Shown here: positions 11,597 through 22,826 of the stretch, in pieces
How positions within the stretch are numbered: position 1 is the stretch's first letter
How the letters are laid out: every line of letters starts with the position of its first letter
NCBI GenBank assembly: GCA_014529385.2
Contig: CM043950.1
Coordinates: 74,655,935-74,719,934, forward strand
From: Adiantum capillus-veneris
Taxonomy: Eukaryota > Streptophyta > Polypodiopsida > Polypodiales > Pteridaceae
Direction of reading: 5' to 3'
Length of the DNA stretch: 64,000 nt
Translations under genes and position numbers: made by a program
The notes under the pieces: generated by a model
The model's input: the letters and a program-made list of their open reading frames with translations, nothing else
What the model was told of the DNA's origin: nothing
Database searches by the model: none

Positions 11597-11784
11597 CCCT
11601 TGAGAGGTGCACCTAGCAATTCTATGCTACTACTTAAGTAGTTCATTTGTACACACCAATAAGTTAGTTCATTTTCTAATCAAGTTGTCATTTTGAGCAC
11701 TCTCTCTCTCTCTCTCATCATTAGTGTACTTATCAATTGTGTCATTATGAATTCTATTCTTGTTGATCCACCCTAACTCAACAA
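11578..11784 (+). repeat. Truncated 5' LTR of the gag-only element
   Basis: The sequence matches the last part of the 3' LTR (from about 19124): the AAGGTGCAT...GTGACCCTTGAGAGG segment, the ACACACCAATAAGTTAGTTC segment, a short CT tract (11700-11718) and the terminal CACCCTAACTCAACA. The first half of the LTR is missing and is replaced by unrelated sequence. Confidence 0.8.
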
Positions 11785-11786
11785 GT

Positions 11787-11798
11787 GGTATCACAGCT
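11787..11798 (+). promoter_or_regulatory. Primer binding site (initiator tRNA-Met type)
   Basis: TGGTATCACAGC begins two bases after the LTR terminus CAACA. It differs at one position from TGGTATCAGAGC, the complement of the 3' end of plant initiator tRNA-Met, the usual primer of copia elements. The site confirms the LTR boundary at 11784. Confidence 0.85.
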
Positions 11799-12340
11799 TA
11801 CGGTATGATTAGCATTCTTTAAGAATTTTACCCTTAATTGTATATCTCACTAATTGAGTCCAACCTATCTATGTGTGGACACGTCCTTGGTAGACCCAAG
11901 AGGCCACTACCCTCCATGGATTAGACAAGCTTCATTAGAGAGTATCGGCTTCTTTTTTTATTAGCTTGCAATGAGCACAAGCATTATAGCATCATCTCTA
12001 TGCTAGAGATCCCCCTCTTGATTTTCGATCAATTCATTTAATTTTCCTCATGTAAATGCATCTAGATTGGTTTTCTATCGGTTTTCTAGTAATATGCATC
12101 TTTAATTAATCTTCCTAGCTTCACAATCACCAATCATTGCTCATGTCATTTCAAAGATCTCTCTGTAAGATTTCCAATGAGCTTTTAATTCCTTCATCTG
12201 TACACCGTTAGCTCACTTGATTGAGTTTCTCAATTTAGGTGTGTGGGTGTGTGTACAATTTGTGTCTACAGCAGCAAGAACCAGAGAGCCTAAGTGTGTG
12301 TGTGTGTGGATGACATTCAATGCTCAAACCTTTTTGTTGT
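11799..12340 (+). other. Leader of the gag-only element, present once
   Basis: This non-coding stretch after the primer site is not repeated in the later units. It has short GT runs (12239-12253, 12295-12308). It joins unit 1 at TCCTTGAAATGTC. Confidence 0.5.
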
Positions 12341-13213
12341 TCCTTGAAATGTCAACGCTCACTTACTAACATTGTGGGAATGCTGCCTATATACCGCAAG
12401 TCCAAAAAGACGTGAAGGTAACCATTTTTGGGCACCCACTTCTGGTTTATCCGTCCACTGGTAGAATCCGGAAAGGCAACAAAATCCATTGGATTTCTTA
12501 GTTCATGTTCGTGCTTGATTGGATATTTCAAGGCTCTCTCGTGCGACTACTTGCAGCCACTTGTCCGCGCTCTCTTGCGATCATTGATCGGTGCCCGACT
12601 GATGATGTGTGCTCAATTTTCCTTCAGGGACATTTCGGGTCCGCTAGGTTCCCTTGTCGCATGAGCACCAGGCCACCCAAGCTTTGAGAGCTCCCCCCCC
12701 CCCCCCCCCTGCGGCCCCCCAAGAACAAGAGCAATTTCCCACATTGCCTTGGCCAGTACAGAGCCCCTTTTTTATTGGAGGTCAATCCCACGAGTTTCAG
12801 CATTTTTTAAAACTTCAAGCATGAATAACTTCTTCAAGCACACAAAAATGTTCCCAAGGGCGTAAAACTTCGAGCTCCAAGGGTTCCAAGAGAAACTCCA
12901 AGGTTTCAACAAGCACTTGAAAGGCTTCAACTCTCTTAAACTTCTAAAAAGGCTACTCTCTCTCTTCAAGAGGGAATTTGAAAGGAGATTTTAAAGCTTC
13001 GACCTCAAGATTCAATTTTCTCTTAGCCATCTTTCTCATTGTCCCCAAGTTTTTTATACTTCAAAGTTAACAAATTTCCATGGCACAACCACTTTAAAAT
13101 GCATGTAATCATCACCTATCACCTAAAAGGATAGCTAATTGAAGTGTCAACTTGTAAAGAGGATAGACACTTGCATTAGCTCACATTAATCGGTAAGACC
13201 CCTCTCACGACAC

Positions 13214-13890
13214 TATGGGAGAAAAATGAATTAAAAAATTCAACGGAGAAAGGTTCTATGCCTGGCAGACAAAGCTATGAGGATATCTCATGAGAAAACA
13301 ACTATGGTTTGTTGTCAAACCACGCACCGCTACACCATCCACAGTCGACGGTACATTCATTCAAAGCACAGATTGCATGATAATTATGTGCACTTTACTG
13401 ATGATTACGCTATGACAATTCAAGCATGGACAATCCTAAAAGAAAATTTTGGTGCAAAGCAAAAAAAAAAAAAAAAAAACTTAAAAAGAATCAAGGGGAG
13501 AACATTTCAAGACTCGTCAATAGGTTATTAAGCATCATCACTCAGTTAACTTATTTCCAATATCAAATCATACAAGAAGAAAGGTTAATGCGCTCTGAAG
13601 CGCTGTCCAAAAAATTTTACAACATAATCACAGTGCTTGAATAAAAAGAACGAACACCAACTTTGCAACACGTCATCAATGCCTTGATTGAAGAAGAAAA
13701 GAAGCAAACCAAGAAGGCGTGAGCAAATAGAGGAGTTTACATTGCATCATCATCTACGACTGCATCTTTATTAACTAGGATCAAGATTAAAAAGTGTCAC
13801 GAATGCGGCAAATCGAGTATTTCTCCAAGGATTTCCACAAGAACATCTGTAGCAACTGCGGCGTCACCATCAAAATGCCCAAGTAGCTAG
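13214..13890 (+). pseudogene. Copia-type gag, unit 1
   Basis: Across frames it shows LKKFNGERFYAWQTKL, KQLWFVVKPRTA, an AIQAWTILKENFGAKQ-like segment and, near 13795-13850, a CCHC-type knuckle relic CHEC...FSKDFHKNICSNCGV that needs a frame change. This is the UBN2/copia gag pattern. A run of A at about 13460-13478, stops, and a deletion near 13370 relative to unit 2 disable it. Confidence 0.75.
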
Positions 13891-14233
13891 CAGTAGAAGA
13901 AAATAAAAAATTAACCTTATAGAGGACAAAGACGAAGATTGAAATCAAGAGGAGGACAATTGCCTGCATATCTATGTTGTCATCAATCACTTTCATGAAT
14001 ATACTGATGTACTCAATTTAGAAATGGATGGTCTTCCGTCTTATTTGTTTGAGGAGAGAATTCTTTAATTTTTGTGACACCATGCCAAAATAAGACCTAC
14101 TTCTATTTTGTGGGACTACAGTACCCCATTCTATATGACCTAGTCTGTTGACTTAGTCTATGTGACTACTAGCCTGTGGCATTCAATCTCGGTCTATGTT
14201 TCTTCAATATAGTCCAAAATCCAAGGGGAGGAT

Positions 14234-14577
14234 TGTTGGGATTATGGCCTTTGACCTAGACCTCTCAGCTTATATGGACATGACCTCTTGTAGAGTCAAC
14301 AATTAATCTAGTCACCCTATGACCATGTGAAGGCACATGACCTAGCTTACATGGTAGGTAAATCACACAAGAATCCAAATGACTGTCCCAATCAGCATGG
14401 TTTTTCCACATTTTAAGGAGCCACTCTTGACCTTTCAGGAGTTGGCCCTTGACCCTTGGGAAAGGTGCATGGTGACCCTTGAGAGGTACACCTAGCCATA
14501 CTCTACTACTACCTAAAGTAGCTCATTTGTACACACCAATAAGTTAGTTCAGTTTCTAATCAACTTGCCATTTTGAG

Positions 14578-14625
<48 letters not shown>

Positions 14626-14631
14626 AACATT
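14234..14631 (+). repeat. Internal partial LTR, unit 1
   Basis: It begins with TGTTGGGATTATGG just after the purine tract CCAAGGGGAGGA and follows the 3' LTR through the ACACACCAATAAGTTAGTTC segment to the CT tract, where it stops and the next unit's leader starts. The LTR 3' end and a primer site are absent at this junction. Confidence 0.8.
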
Positions 14632-15508
14632 TCCTTGAAATGTCATCACTCCCTTACTAACATTGTGGGAATGCTACCTATATGCCGCAAGTCCAGAAAG
14701 GGGTGAAGGTAGATTTTTTTGGGCACCCACTTCTGGTTTGCCCGTCTACTTGCAGAATCCAGAAAAGCACCAAACTCCATTGGATTTCTAGTTCACGTTC
14801 GTGATTAATTGGTGATTTCGAGGCTTTCTCGTGCGACAACTTGCAGCCCTTGGCCGCGCTCTCTTGCAATCACTGATCAGTGCCCGATTGATGACGTGCG
14901 CTCAATTGTCCTTAAGGGACATTTCGGATCCGCTAGGTTCCTTCTTGCATGAGCACCTGGCCACCCAAGCTTTGAGAGCTCCCTCGCTCCCCCCCCCCCC
15001 CACCAACCCCCCAAGAACAAGAGCAATTTCCCACATTGCCTTGGCCAATACAGAGCCCCTTTTTTATTGGAGATCAATCCCATGAGCTGCAGCATTTTTT
15101 AAAACTTCAATCATGAATAGCTTCTTCAAGCACACAAAAATGTTCCAAAGGGCGTAAAACTTCAAGCTCCAAGGCTTCCTAGAGAAATTCCAAGGTTTCA
15201 ACAAGAACTTCAAAGGCTTCAACTCTGGTAAGCTTCTAAAAAGGCTACTCTCTCTCTCTTCGAAAGGGGATTTGAAAGGAGATTTTAAAGCTTCGACCTC
15301 AAGGTTCAAGTTTCTCTCGGCCATCTTTCTCATTCTCCCCAAGTTTTTTATACTTCAAAGTTAACAAATTTCCATGGCACAATCACTTTAAAATTCATAT
15401 AAGCATCACCTATCACCTAAAAGGATAGCTAATTGAAGTGTCAACTTGTAAAGAAGATAGACACTTGGATTAGCCCGCAGTAATCAGTATGACCCCTCTC
15501 ACTACACT

Positions 15509-16290
15509 ATGGGAGAAAAAGGAATTAAAAGAATTCAATGGAGAAAGGTTCTATGGTTGGCACACAAACTTGTGAAGATATCTCATGAGAAAACAACTAT
15601 GGTTTGTTGTCAAACCACGCACTGCTACACCATCCACAGTTAGCGGTACACTCACGAGAGCACAGATTGCACAAATTCAAACAAAAGACGAACAAGCTCT
15701 AGAATAAATTATCACCTCATTACATGATAATGATGTGAACTTTATTGATGATTACGCTACGACAATTCAAGCATGGACAGTCCTAAAAGACAATTTTGGT
15801 GCAAAGCAAGAAAAAAAACTAGCCTATAAAAGAATCAAGGGGAGAGCATTTGAAGCCTCATCAATAGGTTATTAAGCATCATCACTTAGTTAACTTATAT
15901 CGAGTATCAAATCCTACAAGAAGAAAGGTTAATGTGCTCTAAAGCGTTGGCCAAAACATTTTACAACATAATCACAGTGCTAGAATAAAAAGAACGAACA
16001 CCAACTTTGCAACATGTCAACAATGCCTTGATTGAAGAAGAAAAGAAGCAAACAAAGAAGGCGCCAGCAAAAAGAGGAGTTTACGTTGCATCATCATCTA
16101 GGACTGCATCTTGATTAACTACGATCAAGAATAAAAAGTGTTACAAATGCAAAGATCGAGTATTTCTCCCAATATTTCCACAAGAACATCTGTAGAAACA
16201 GCGGTGTCAAAAGACGCCAGCATCAAAATGCCCAAGTAGTAGCAGTAGCAGTAGAAGAAAAAAAAAATTAACCTTATAGAGGACGAAGCC
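15509..16290 (+). pseudogene. Copia-type gag, unit 2 (most complete copy)
   Basis: The frame reads MGEKELKEFNGERFYGWHTN-like sequence (one frame change), then KQLWFVVKPRTATPST, TRAQIAQIQTKDEQALE, SLHDNDVNFIDDYATTIQAW and VLKDNFGAKQEKKLAYKRIK. These are the conserved blocks of copia gag. It keeps about 60 bases (around 15650-15715) lost in units 1 and 3. A knuckle relic follows near 16140-16240. Stops are present, and no protease follows. Confidence 0.8.
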
Positions 16291-16585
16291 GAAGATTCAG
16301 ATCAAGAGGAGGACAATTGTCTGCATATCTGTGTTGTCATCAATCAATTTCATGCATATACTGATGTACTTTAGAAATGGATAGTCTTCTGTCTTATTCG
16401 TTTGAGGAGAGAATTCTTTAATTTTTATGACACCATGCCAAATAAGACCTACTTCTATTTTGTGTGACTACAGTACCCCGGTCTATATAACCTAGTCTGT
16501 TGACCTAGTCTATGTGACTACTAGCCTGTGGCATTCAGTCTCATTCTATGTTCCTTCAATATAGTCCAAAGTCCAAGGGGATGAT

Positions 16586-16925
16586 TGTTGGTATTATGGC
16601 CTTTGGCCTAGACCTCTTAACTTATATGGAAATGACCTCTTGTACAATCAACAATCTAGTCACCCTATGAGCATGTGAAGGCACATGATCGAGCTTACAC
16701 GGTAGGTAAATCACACAAGAATCCAAATAACCGTCCCAATCAGCATGGATTTTCCAAATTGTATGGAGCCACTCTTGACCTTTCACGAGGTGGCCCTTGA
16801 CCCTTGGGAAAGGTGCATGGTGACCCTTGAGAGGTACACCTAGCCATACTGTACTACTACTTGAAGTAGCTCATTTGTACACACCAATAAGTTAGTTTAT
16901 TTTCTAATCAAGTTTCCATTTTGAG

Positions 16926-16987
<62 letters not shown>

Positions 16988-16997
16988 TACTAACATT
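16586..16997 (+). repeat. Internal partial LTR, unit 2
   Basis: It starts TGTTGGTATTATGG after a purine tract and ends in the CT tract 16931-16987, like the first internal junction. Confidence 0.8.
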
Positions 16998-18898
16998 TCC
17001 TTTAAATGTCGACGCTCCCTTACTAACATTGTGGGACGGCTACCTATATACCGCAAGTCCAAAAAGGGGTGAAGGTAGCTTTTTTGGGGCACCCACTTCT
17101 GGTTTGCCCGTCCACTGGTACAATACAAAAAGTCACCAAACTCCATTGGATTTCTAGTTCATGTTCGTGATTGATTGGAGATTTCAAGGCTCTCTCGTGC
17201 AACTACTTGCAGCCACTTGGCCGCACTCTCTTGCGATCACTGATCGGTGCCTGACTGATGACATGCGCTCAATTGTCCGTAAGGGACATTTTGGATCCGC
17301 TAGGTTCCCTTCTCACATGAGCACCACGCCACCCAAGCTTTGAGAGCTCCCCGCCCTCCCAAGAACAAGAGCAATTTCCCACATTGCCTTGGCCAGTACA
17401 GAGGCCTTTTTTTATTGGAGGTCAATCCCACAAGCTGCAGCATTTTTCTAAACTTCAAGCATGAATAGCTTCTTCAAGCACACAAGGATGTTCCAAAGGG
17501 CATAAAACTTCGAGCTCCAAGGCTTCCAAGAGAAACTCCAAGGTTCCAACAAGCACTTCAAACGCTTCAATTCTGTTAAGCTTCTAAAAAGACTACTCTC
17601 TCTCTTCAAGAGGGGATTGGAAAGGAGATTTTAAAGCTTCGACCTAAAGATTCAAGTTTCTCTCAGCCATCTTTCTCATTCTCCCCAAGTTTTTTATACT
17701 TCAAAGTTAACAAATTTCCATGGCACAATCACTTTAAAATGCATGTAATCATCACCTATCACCTAAAAAGATAGCTACTTGAAGTGTCAGCTTGTAAAGA
17801 GGATAGACACTTGCATTAGCTCGCGTTAATCGGTAAGACCCCTCTCACGACACTATGGGAGAAAAAGGAATTAAAAAACTCAATGGAGAAAGGTTGTATG
17901 CCTGGCAGACAAAGCTGTGAGAATATCTCATGAGAAAACAACTATGGTGTGTTGTGAAACCACGCACCGCTACACCATGCACAGTGGACGGTACACTCAC
18001 CAGAGCATAGATTGCACAAATTCAAACCTCATTACATGATAATTATGTGCACTTTACTGATGATTACGCTACGACAATTCAAGCATGGACAGTCCTAAAA
18101 GAAAATTTGGTGCAAAGCAAAAAAGAAAATTAGCTTAAAAAAGAATCAAGGGGAGAACATTTCAAGCCTCGTCAATAGGTTATTAAGCATCATCACTCAG
18201 TTAACTTATATCGAGTATCAAATCCCATAAGAAGAAAGGTTAATGTACTCTGAAGCGCTGTCCAAAAATTTTTACAACATAATCACATTGCTAGAATAAA
18301 AAGAACGAACACCATCTTTGCAACATGTAATCAATTCCTTGATTGAAGAAGAAAAAAAGCAAACAAAGAAGGCGTCAACAAATAGAGGAGTTTACGTTGC
18401 ATCATCATCTAGGACTGCATCTTTATTAACTATGATCAAGAATAAAAAATGTTATGAATACAAAAAATCGAGTATTTCTCCAAGGATTTCCACAAGAACC
18501 TCTGTAGCAACTGCGGAGTCAATAGACACCAACATCAAAATGCCCAAGTAGCAACATTAGCAGTAGAAGAAAATAAAAAATTAACCTTATAGAGGACGAA
18601 GACAAAGATTGAAATCAAGAGGAGGACAATTGTCTGCATATCCGTGTTGTCATCAATCACTTTCATGAATATACTGATGTACTTTAGAGATGCATGGTCT
18701 TCCGTCTTATTTGTTTGAGGAGAGAATTCTTTAACCTTTGTGACACCATGCCAAATAACACCTAATTCTATTTTGTGTGACTACAGTACCCCAGTCTATA
18801 TGACCTAGTCTATTGACCTAGTCTATGTGACTACTAGCCTGTGGCATTTAGTCTCGGTCTATGTTTCTTCAATATAGTCCAAAGTCCAAGGGGAGGAT
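16998..18898 (+). repeat. Tandem unit 3 of the gag-only element, up to the 3' LTR
   Basis: It has the same 5' region (without the long C run), gag from ATG 17854 and a purine tract ending at 18898. It runs into the full 3' LTR. Confidence 0.85.
17854..18625 (+). pseudogene. Copia-type gag, unit 3
   Basis: The same blocks as unit 2 are readable with a shorter deletion near 18030, stops and frame changes. The C-terminal segment SNCGVNRHQHQNAQVAT (about 18500-18555) is best preserved here. It is too damaged to be translated. Confidence 0.75.
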
Positions 18899-19237
18899 TA
18901 TTGCGATTATGGCTTTTGGCCTAGACCTCTCAACTTATATGGACATGATCTCTTGTATAGTCAACAATCTAGTCACCCTATGAGCATGTGAAGGCACCTG
19001 ACCTAGCTTACACAGCAGGTGAACCACACAAGAGTCAAAATGACCATCCCAATCAGCATGGCTTCTCCACATTTATGGAGCCACTCTTGACCTTTCGGGA
19101 GTTGACCCTTGACCCTTGGGAAAGGTGCATGGTGACCCTTGAGAGGTACACCTAGCCATACTCTACTACTACATGAAGTAGCTCATATGTACACACCAAT
19201 AAGTTAGTTCATTTTCTAATCAAGTTGACATTTTGAG

Positions 19238-19284
<47 letters not shown>

Positions 19285-19357
19285 TCTCAAATCACTAGTG
19301 TACATATCAATTCTATCATTATTAATGCTAGTCTTGTTGATCCACCCTAACTCAACA
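18899..19357 (+). repeat. 3' LTR of the gag-only element
   Basis: This LTR runs from TATTGCGATTATGG (TG mutated to TA) to CTAACTCAACA and contains a CT tract (19241-19288). Its last 207 bases match 11578-11784. The five bases after it (CTACT) have no partner, because the left LTR is truncated. Confidence 0.8.
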
Positions 19358-21300
19358 CTACTTAAAATTAGTCAATCAACTAACATCACAACTTTGAAAA
19401 GCATAGATTTAATGACGCACATTCCATATAGTAAAGAATACCCGAGTCTTCCACTGACAAAATTTTGCATCTTGTTTCGAGAGAAAAATATTATTTTCAC
19501 TACATTACAAGGCATAAGAGGTCGGATCAAATGTTTGATGTGGTATAGTATTCCAAACTTGCCAACTCTAACCCATCCCATCTTTCTTGCAATATTGCTA
19601 ATTTAGTCCATGAAATTCAACGTAAAGCTTTGCTCGTAAGATATAATGATTATGGAAGCTCATTGCAACTTCTAGAGACGCTATGCTCTTTGGTTGAAGG
19701 TCATGTTGTACATTGAAGGCTTGTATGATTGTCCTTCATATAACATGTAAATGAAGACCTTAACAGTTTTGGTGCTCAGAATTTTCAAGTGCGAGGTATA
19801 TATAAACAGATGATTAGAAATATTTTCTTTGTGAACTGCCCCATCAATCAAGTGTATGTGCGGTTCTACAAAATGATGCAACAATTAATTCAACAATACA
19901 ATCACCCCAAAGATAGAACAAATAAAGTTCAAAATTAAGATGTTTAACCAACACGATGATGTGAGTTTATCGATTTGGGATTGAAAAAGAAGGATTCAAA
20001 AAACAAAGTAAGTTGACATCTTAATTACTCAGATGCATGCCTATATAATGACAATCAATTGAACGCGCCAACAAAATAGAATACGACACTCCATGCACAT
20101 CGACCTCGACAAGAGGTCAATATAAAATCAAACTTGTAAACACCCTGATAGGCATACCCCACCTTTCATATAAAAATATACAAGATGATTTATATTCCCA
20201 AAAATCATAAGCTACAAAATATCATAAGCATATGTACTGATCACACAACACACTTCATGCAATTACTTGCTCATTTATTTTAAGTATTGTTTCGTAGTAT
20301 GGAAAATTACACAAACCACAGATCTTGTGCATCCTCTTCCGTGAACATTTAAGCAAGCCTATATTTGTCCTTCAGAGTTTACACAAGCAAAATACCTAAA
20401 GAGAAAATCGTACAAGTGGGATTCATAAATGACAAAGCAAAAAGAAGAACTGTTATACAATTGGCAATACATAATTGTCAATACCTGCTTATCCACAATG
20501 CGAGGCTCAACAAGTAGCAAAGACAATAAGGACACTTGCACAAAAGCTCGTATCAGCAGACACTCAACCGCTCATATGCCAGCAAGAGCGGGCTCTCATG
20601 ATAACCGAACTTAAGGATGAGGAGTGATGGTCCTGAGAGGAATACCACAAAGACAAGGAACCTCATCAAGATTGACAATACATGACATTAGCAAATTAAA
20701 GAAGAGTTTTAAGTTTCAATGTGACAAAATAAAAGCTTTCATTTCATTAAGCCCAGTTGCCTTTTGCTTTCCACATGAGTAGGAGCATTCCAATCCACAG
20801 TAAAGGAACTAAGACGGTGCGTCTTGTTGACCAAAATCTGACCATGAAAATTCAGCATGACCAAAAGGGGGGAAAAGAAAAGAGCAATTGGGTTCTCTTG
20901 CAAATCTGTTGAGAGCCTGGCAAATTAGGAAGTCGAATTAGGAAGTTCATTCAGTTGTTGCAACCGAGGCTTCAAGATAAACAATGAGAACTTCATGCTT
21001 AAATTGAAGCAACAAGAGGCACTTAGAGAAAGAATGAATTGCCTGCGCTCGCTGTTAGGCCAGATGAAAGGTCGCTACCCTTGTCGTACACACAGCTAGT
21101 GTGGGTTTTAAGCCTACGATTGCGGACAGGAACTGCTGACAGCCAGCCCTTGTCGTTCATTGGATTGCTCAGCCACTCTATTAGGGCAACCTGCAGCCCA
21201 CGCCATTCACTTCATGCCATATTTTTCCACCAGCCAATCACACACATTATACAGTTTCCTTCATGGCATGTCCTCATATCGCCCCCACCCCCACCCCCAC
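19358..21300. other. Unassigned region, no gene recognised
   Basis: I found no protein domain, RNA gene or repeat boundary here. On the - strand, 20541-20487 reads SLLLVEPRIVDKQ followed by GT, which could be an exon end, but nothing around it supports a gene. Confidence 0.3.
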
Positions 21301-21318
21301 ACCCAAAACAAACACATA

Positions 21319-21545
21319 TTTTTTTTTTGTAAATCTGCTTTGATTTATTTACAAGTGGGAAACCCACGAAAAGAAAGGGATACAAAACACGGAACACACA
21401 CACAGAGTTTTTCCATACGTCAACCATACATCATCGGACTCGGACAGGTATGGAAGTACAGATAAGACCCTCTCAGGACTCCACATGAATAAGTCTCAAA
21501 GTAGATAGTGGCTTTTTTTAACATTAGGGATCTCTGAAAAACCCA
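21319..21545 (-). mobile_element. LINE 3' end fragment with A-tail
   Basis: On the - strand the sequence ends in GGTTTCCCACTTGTAAAT, a short hairpin with ATTTAC, and an A-tail of about 10 (the T run 21319-21328). The same terminal block occurs at 55407-55450 beside a LINE-type zinc-binding region. That makes this a 3' end of the same LINE family. Only the end is left and no coding sequence was identified. Confidence 0.55.
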
Positions 21546-21551
21546 ACATAC

Positions 21552-21912
21552 TTTTTTTTTTCCTTTCTACACACGAGAGGGCCCAGAGGGGGAGGTGCTT
21601 ATCCCTTCCAATATTAGCCATGTTACATGGTCGGGGAAGGGCTGCGTATCATTGGGAAAGAGCCACGCGTAGGAATCACCATGGCCACCTAATTGATGCA
21701 CCATGAGCTGGGAACGACGGAGAGAACTCATAGCAACCAGCTAGGAACCTCCTCCTCGGGTGACTAACCCGAGGAGGATGCACTCGAGTGTCCAAGAGCA
21801 AGAGCCCTGGCAGCGTGAACACTAGGTGAAGCACAAGGTGTCCCTCTAGAGTGTGACCTAACGGGGGGATTTGACCCGTAGGTTGAGAGGTCAATGCCTT
21901 ACCATTCACAGA
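21552..21912 (-). mobile_element. Probable tRNA-derived SINE
   Basis: On the - strand the 5' part reads GAATGGTAAGGCATTGACC, then TCTCAACC, then GGGTCAAATCCCCCC (21864-21910). This resembles a tRNA D arm, anticodon arm and T arm, and so the A and B boxes of a pol III promoter, with about one base missing from the B box. The - strand copy ends in an A-tail of about 10 (the T run 21552-21561). The length (about 360 bases) and layout fit a SINE. No target duplication was found. Confidence 0.45.
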
Positions 21913-22611
21913 GGGAAACTCAGCTTTCACTCATTTACCGTTAAGAGGATTCGGGTAGGACATCCAGAGCAGGTGAGGGATTCCTCCAGACCTTATCTGT
22001 TTTGCTTCTTCTGCTTGGTGTTTCTTTTTTTGGTGTGTGGTTATATGGGTTTGGGTGTGAGTTTCTTCGTCTTCTTTTTCACGTCTGTACGTTTTTTGTT
22101 CTTGTATCTGAGTTGAGTGTGAGGGGGGTGTGAGTGGGTGTGGGTGCTTGGATGCCACTCCTTGTTTTTGTTGCTCTCTTGGTTTCTTTATCATTGGGGG
22201 TGGCTGCACTGGCCTCTCGAGTGTGATGGACACTCCCTACGTAGGCTACTTGATGGGTTTGGACGGATGAGAGCCTCCACTCCTGCTTTTGGAGCAGTGG
22301 TTTCCTCACGTTGTTGCTTCCCCTCTTAGTCATCCTCGCACTACTTATGATTTTCCCCACTGGTTTTCGACGGTGACCTTATAATTGGACCCTCTTTTGG
22401 TGGTGCTCTTTCTCGGCTACCTAGTGGTTGATCCGAGGTCTCTTTGCTTCCCTCATTGCTTCCATTGCTGGCGGTTGCTTTGTTGGCCTCAATTATTTCA
22501 ACCCTGTTGGCCTCCTCTTTCAGTTTGGACTTTGTAATAGTTTTACTTCCCCTTGGGGTCAACACCATTTTGGCGCTCCAAGGGGGGTCAAGAATAGAAT
22601 GTCATGTATTA
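21913..22611 (-). other. Unidentified, proline- and lysine-rich open frames
   Basis: On the - strand, 22568-22341 and 22360-22079 are open and rich in S, T, P and K. They could be a remnant of a LINE ORF1 C-terminus, because they lie upstream, on the same strand, of LINE and SINE 3' ends. No motif supports this firmly. Confidence 0.25.
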
Positions 22612-22795
<184 letters not shown>

Positions 22796-22826
22796 TTTAT
22801 TATCGTCCTCGGAGGTCAAATATGAC

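Larger units (their letters stand above)
12341..14631 (+). repeat. Tandem unit 1 of the gag-only element
   Basis: The unit starts at TCCTTGAAATGTC and contains a 5' region with a run of 17 C (about 12693-12709), a gag relic (from ATG 13214), a polypurine stretch (about 14221-14232), LTR sequence starting TGTTGGGATTATGG at 14234, and a CT tract (14582-14622). It is about 2.29 kb long. Confidence 0.85.
14632..16997 (+). repeat. Tandem unit 2 of the gag-only element
   Basis: It has the same order as unit 1 and is about 2.37 kb long. The C-rich run is at about 14989-15001, the gag starts at ATG 15509 and is the longest of the three, the LTR part starts at 16586 and the CT tract is at 16931-16987. 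Confidence 0.85.
11578..19357 (+). mobile_element. Gag-only copia-type LTR element (TR-GAG-like) with tripled body
   Basis: The right end is an LTR (18899-19357) running from an eroded TG (now TA) to CAACA. The left end is the last 207 bases of the same LTR, then a primer site complementary to initiator tRNA-Met. Between them the block leader, gag, polypurine tract and LTR 5' part occurs three times. Only gag is encoded: no protease, integrase or RT was seen in any copy. Known plant TR-GAG elements are non-autonomous LTR elements with this content. Gag in all three copies carries stops. Confidence 0.8.

Noticed and set aside
12341-19290. Three separate adjacent LTR elements instead of one tripled element
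   Set aside because: Internal junctions lack the LTR 3' end and primer site, and each is at the CT tract. Tandem duplication explains this better than independent insertions.
20359-20541. Possible host exon ending DKQ|GT on the - strand
   Set aside because: There is one splice-like GT and no partner exon, domain or conserved motif. Not enough to call a gene.
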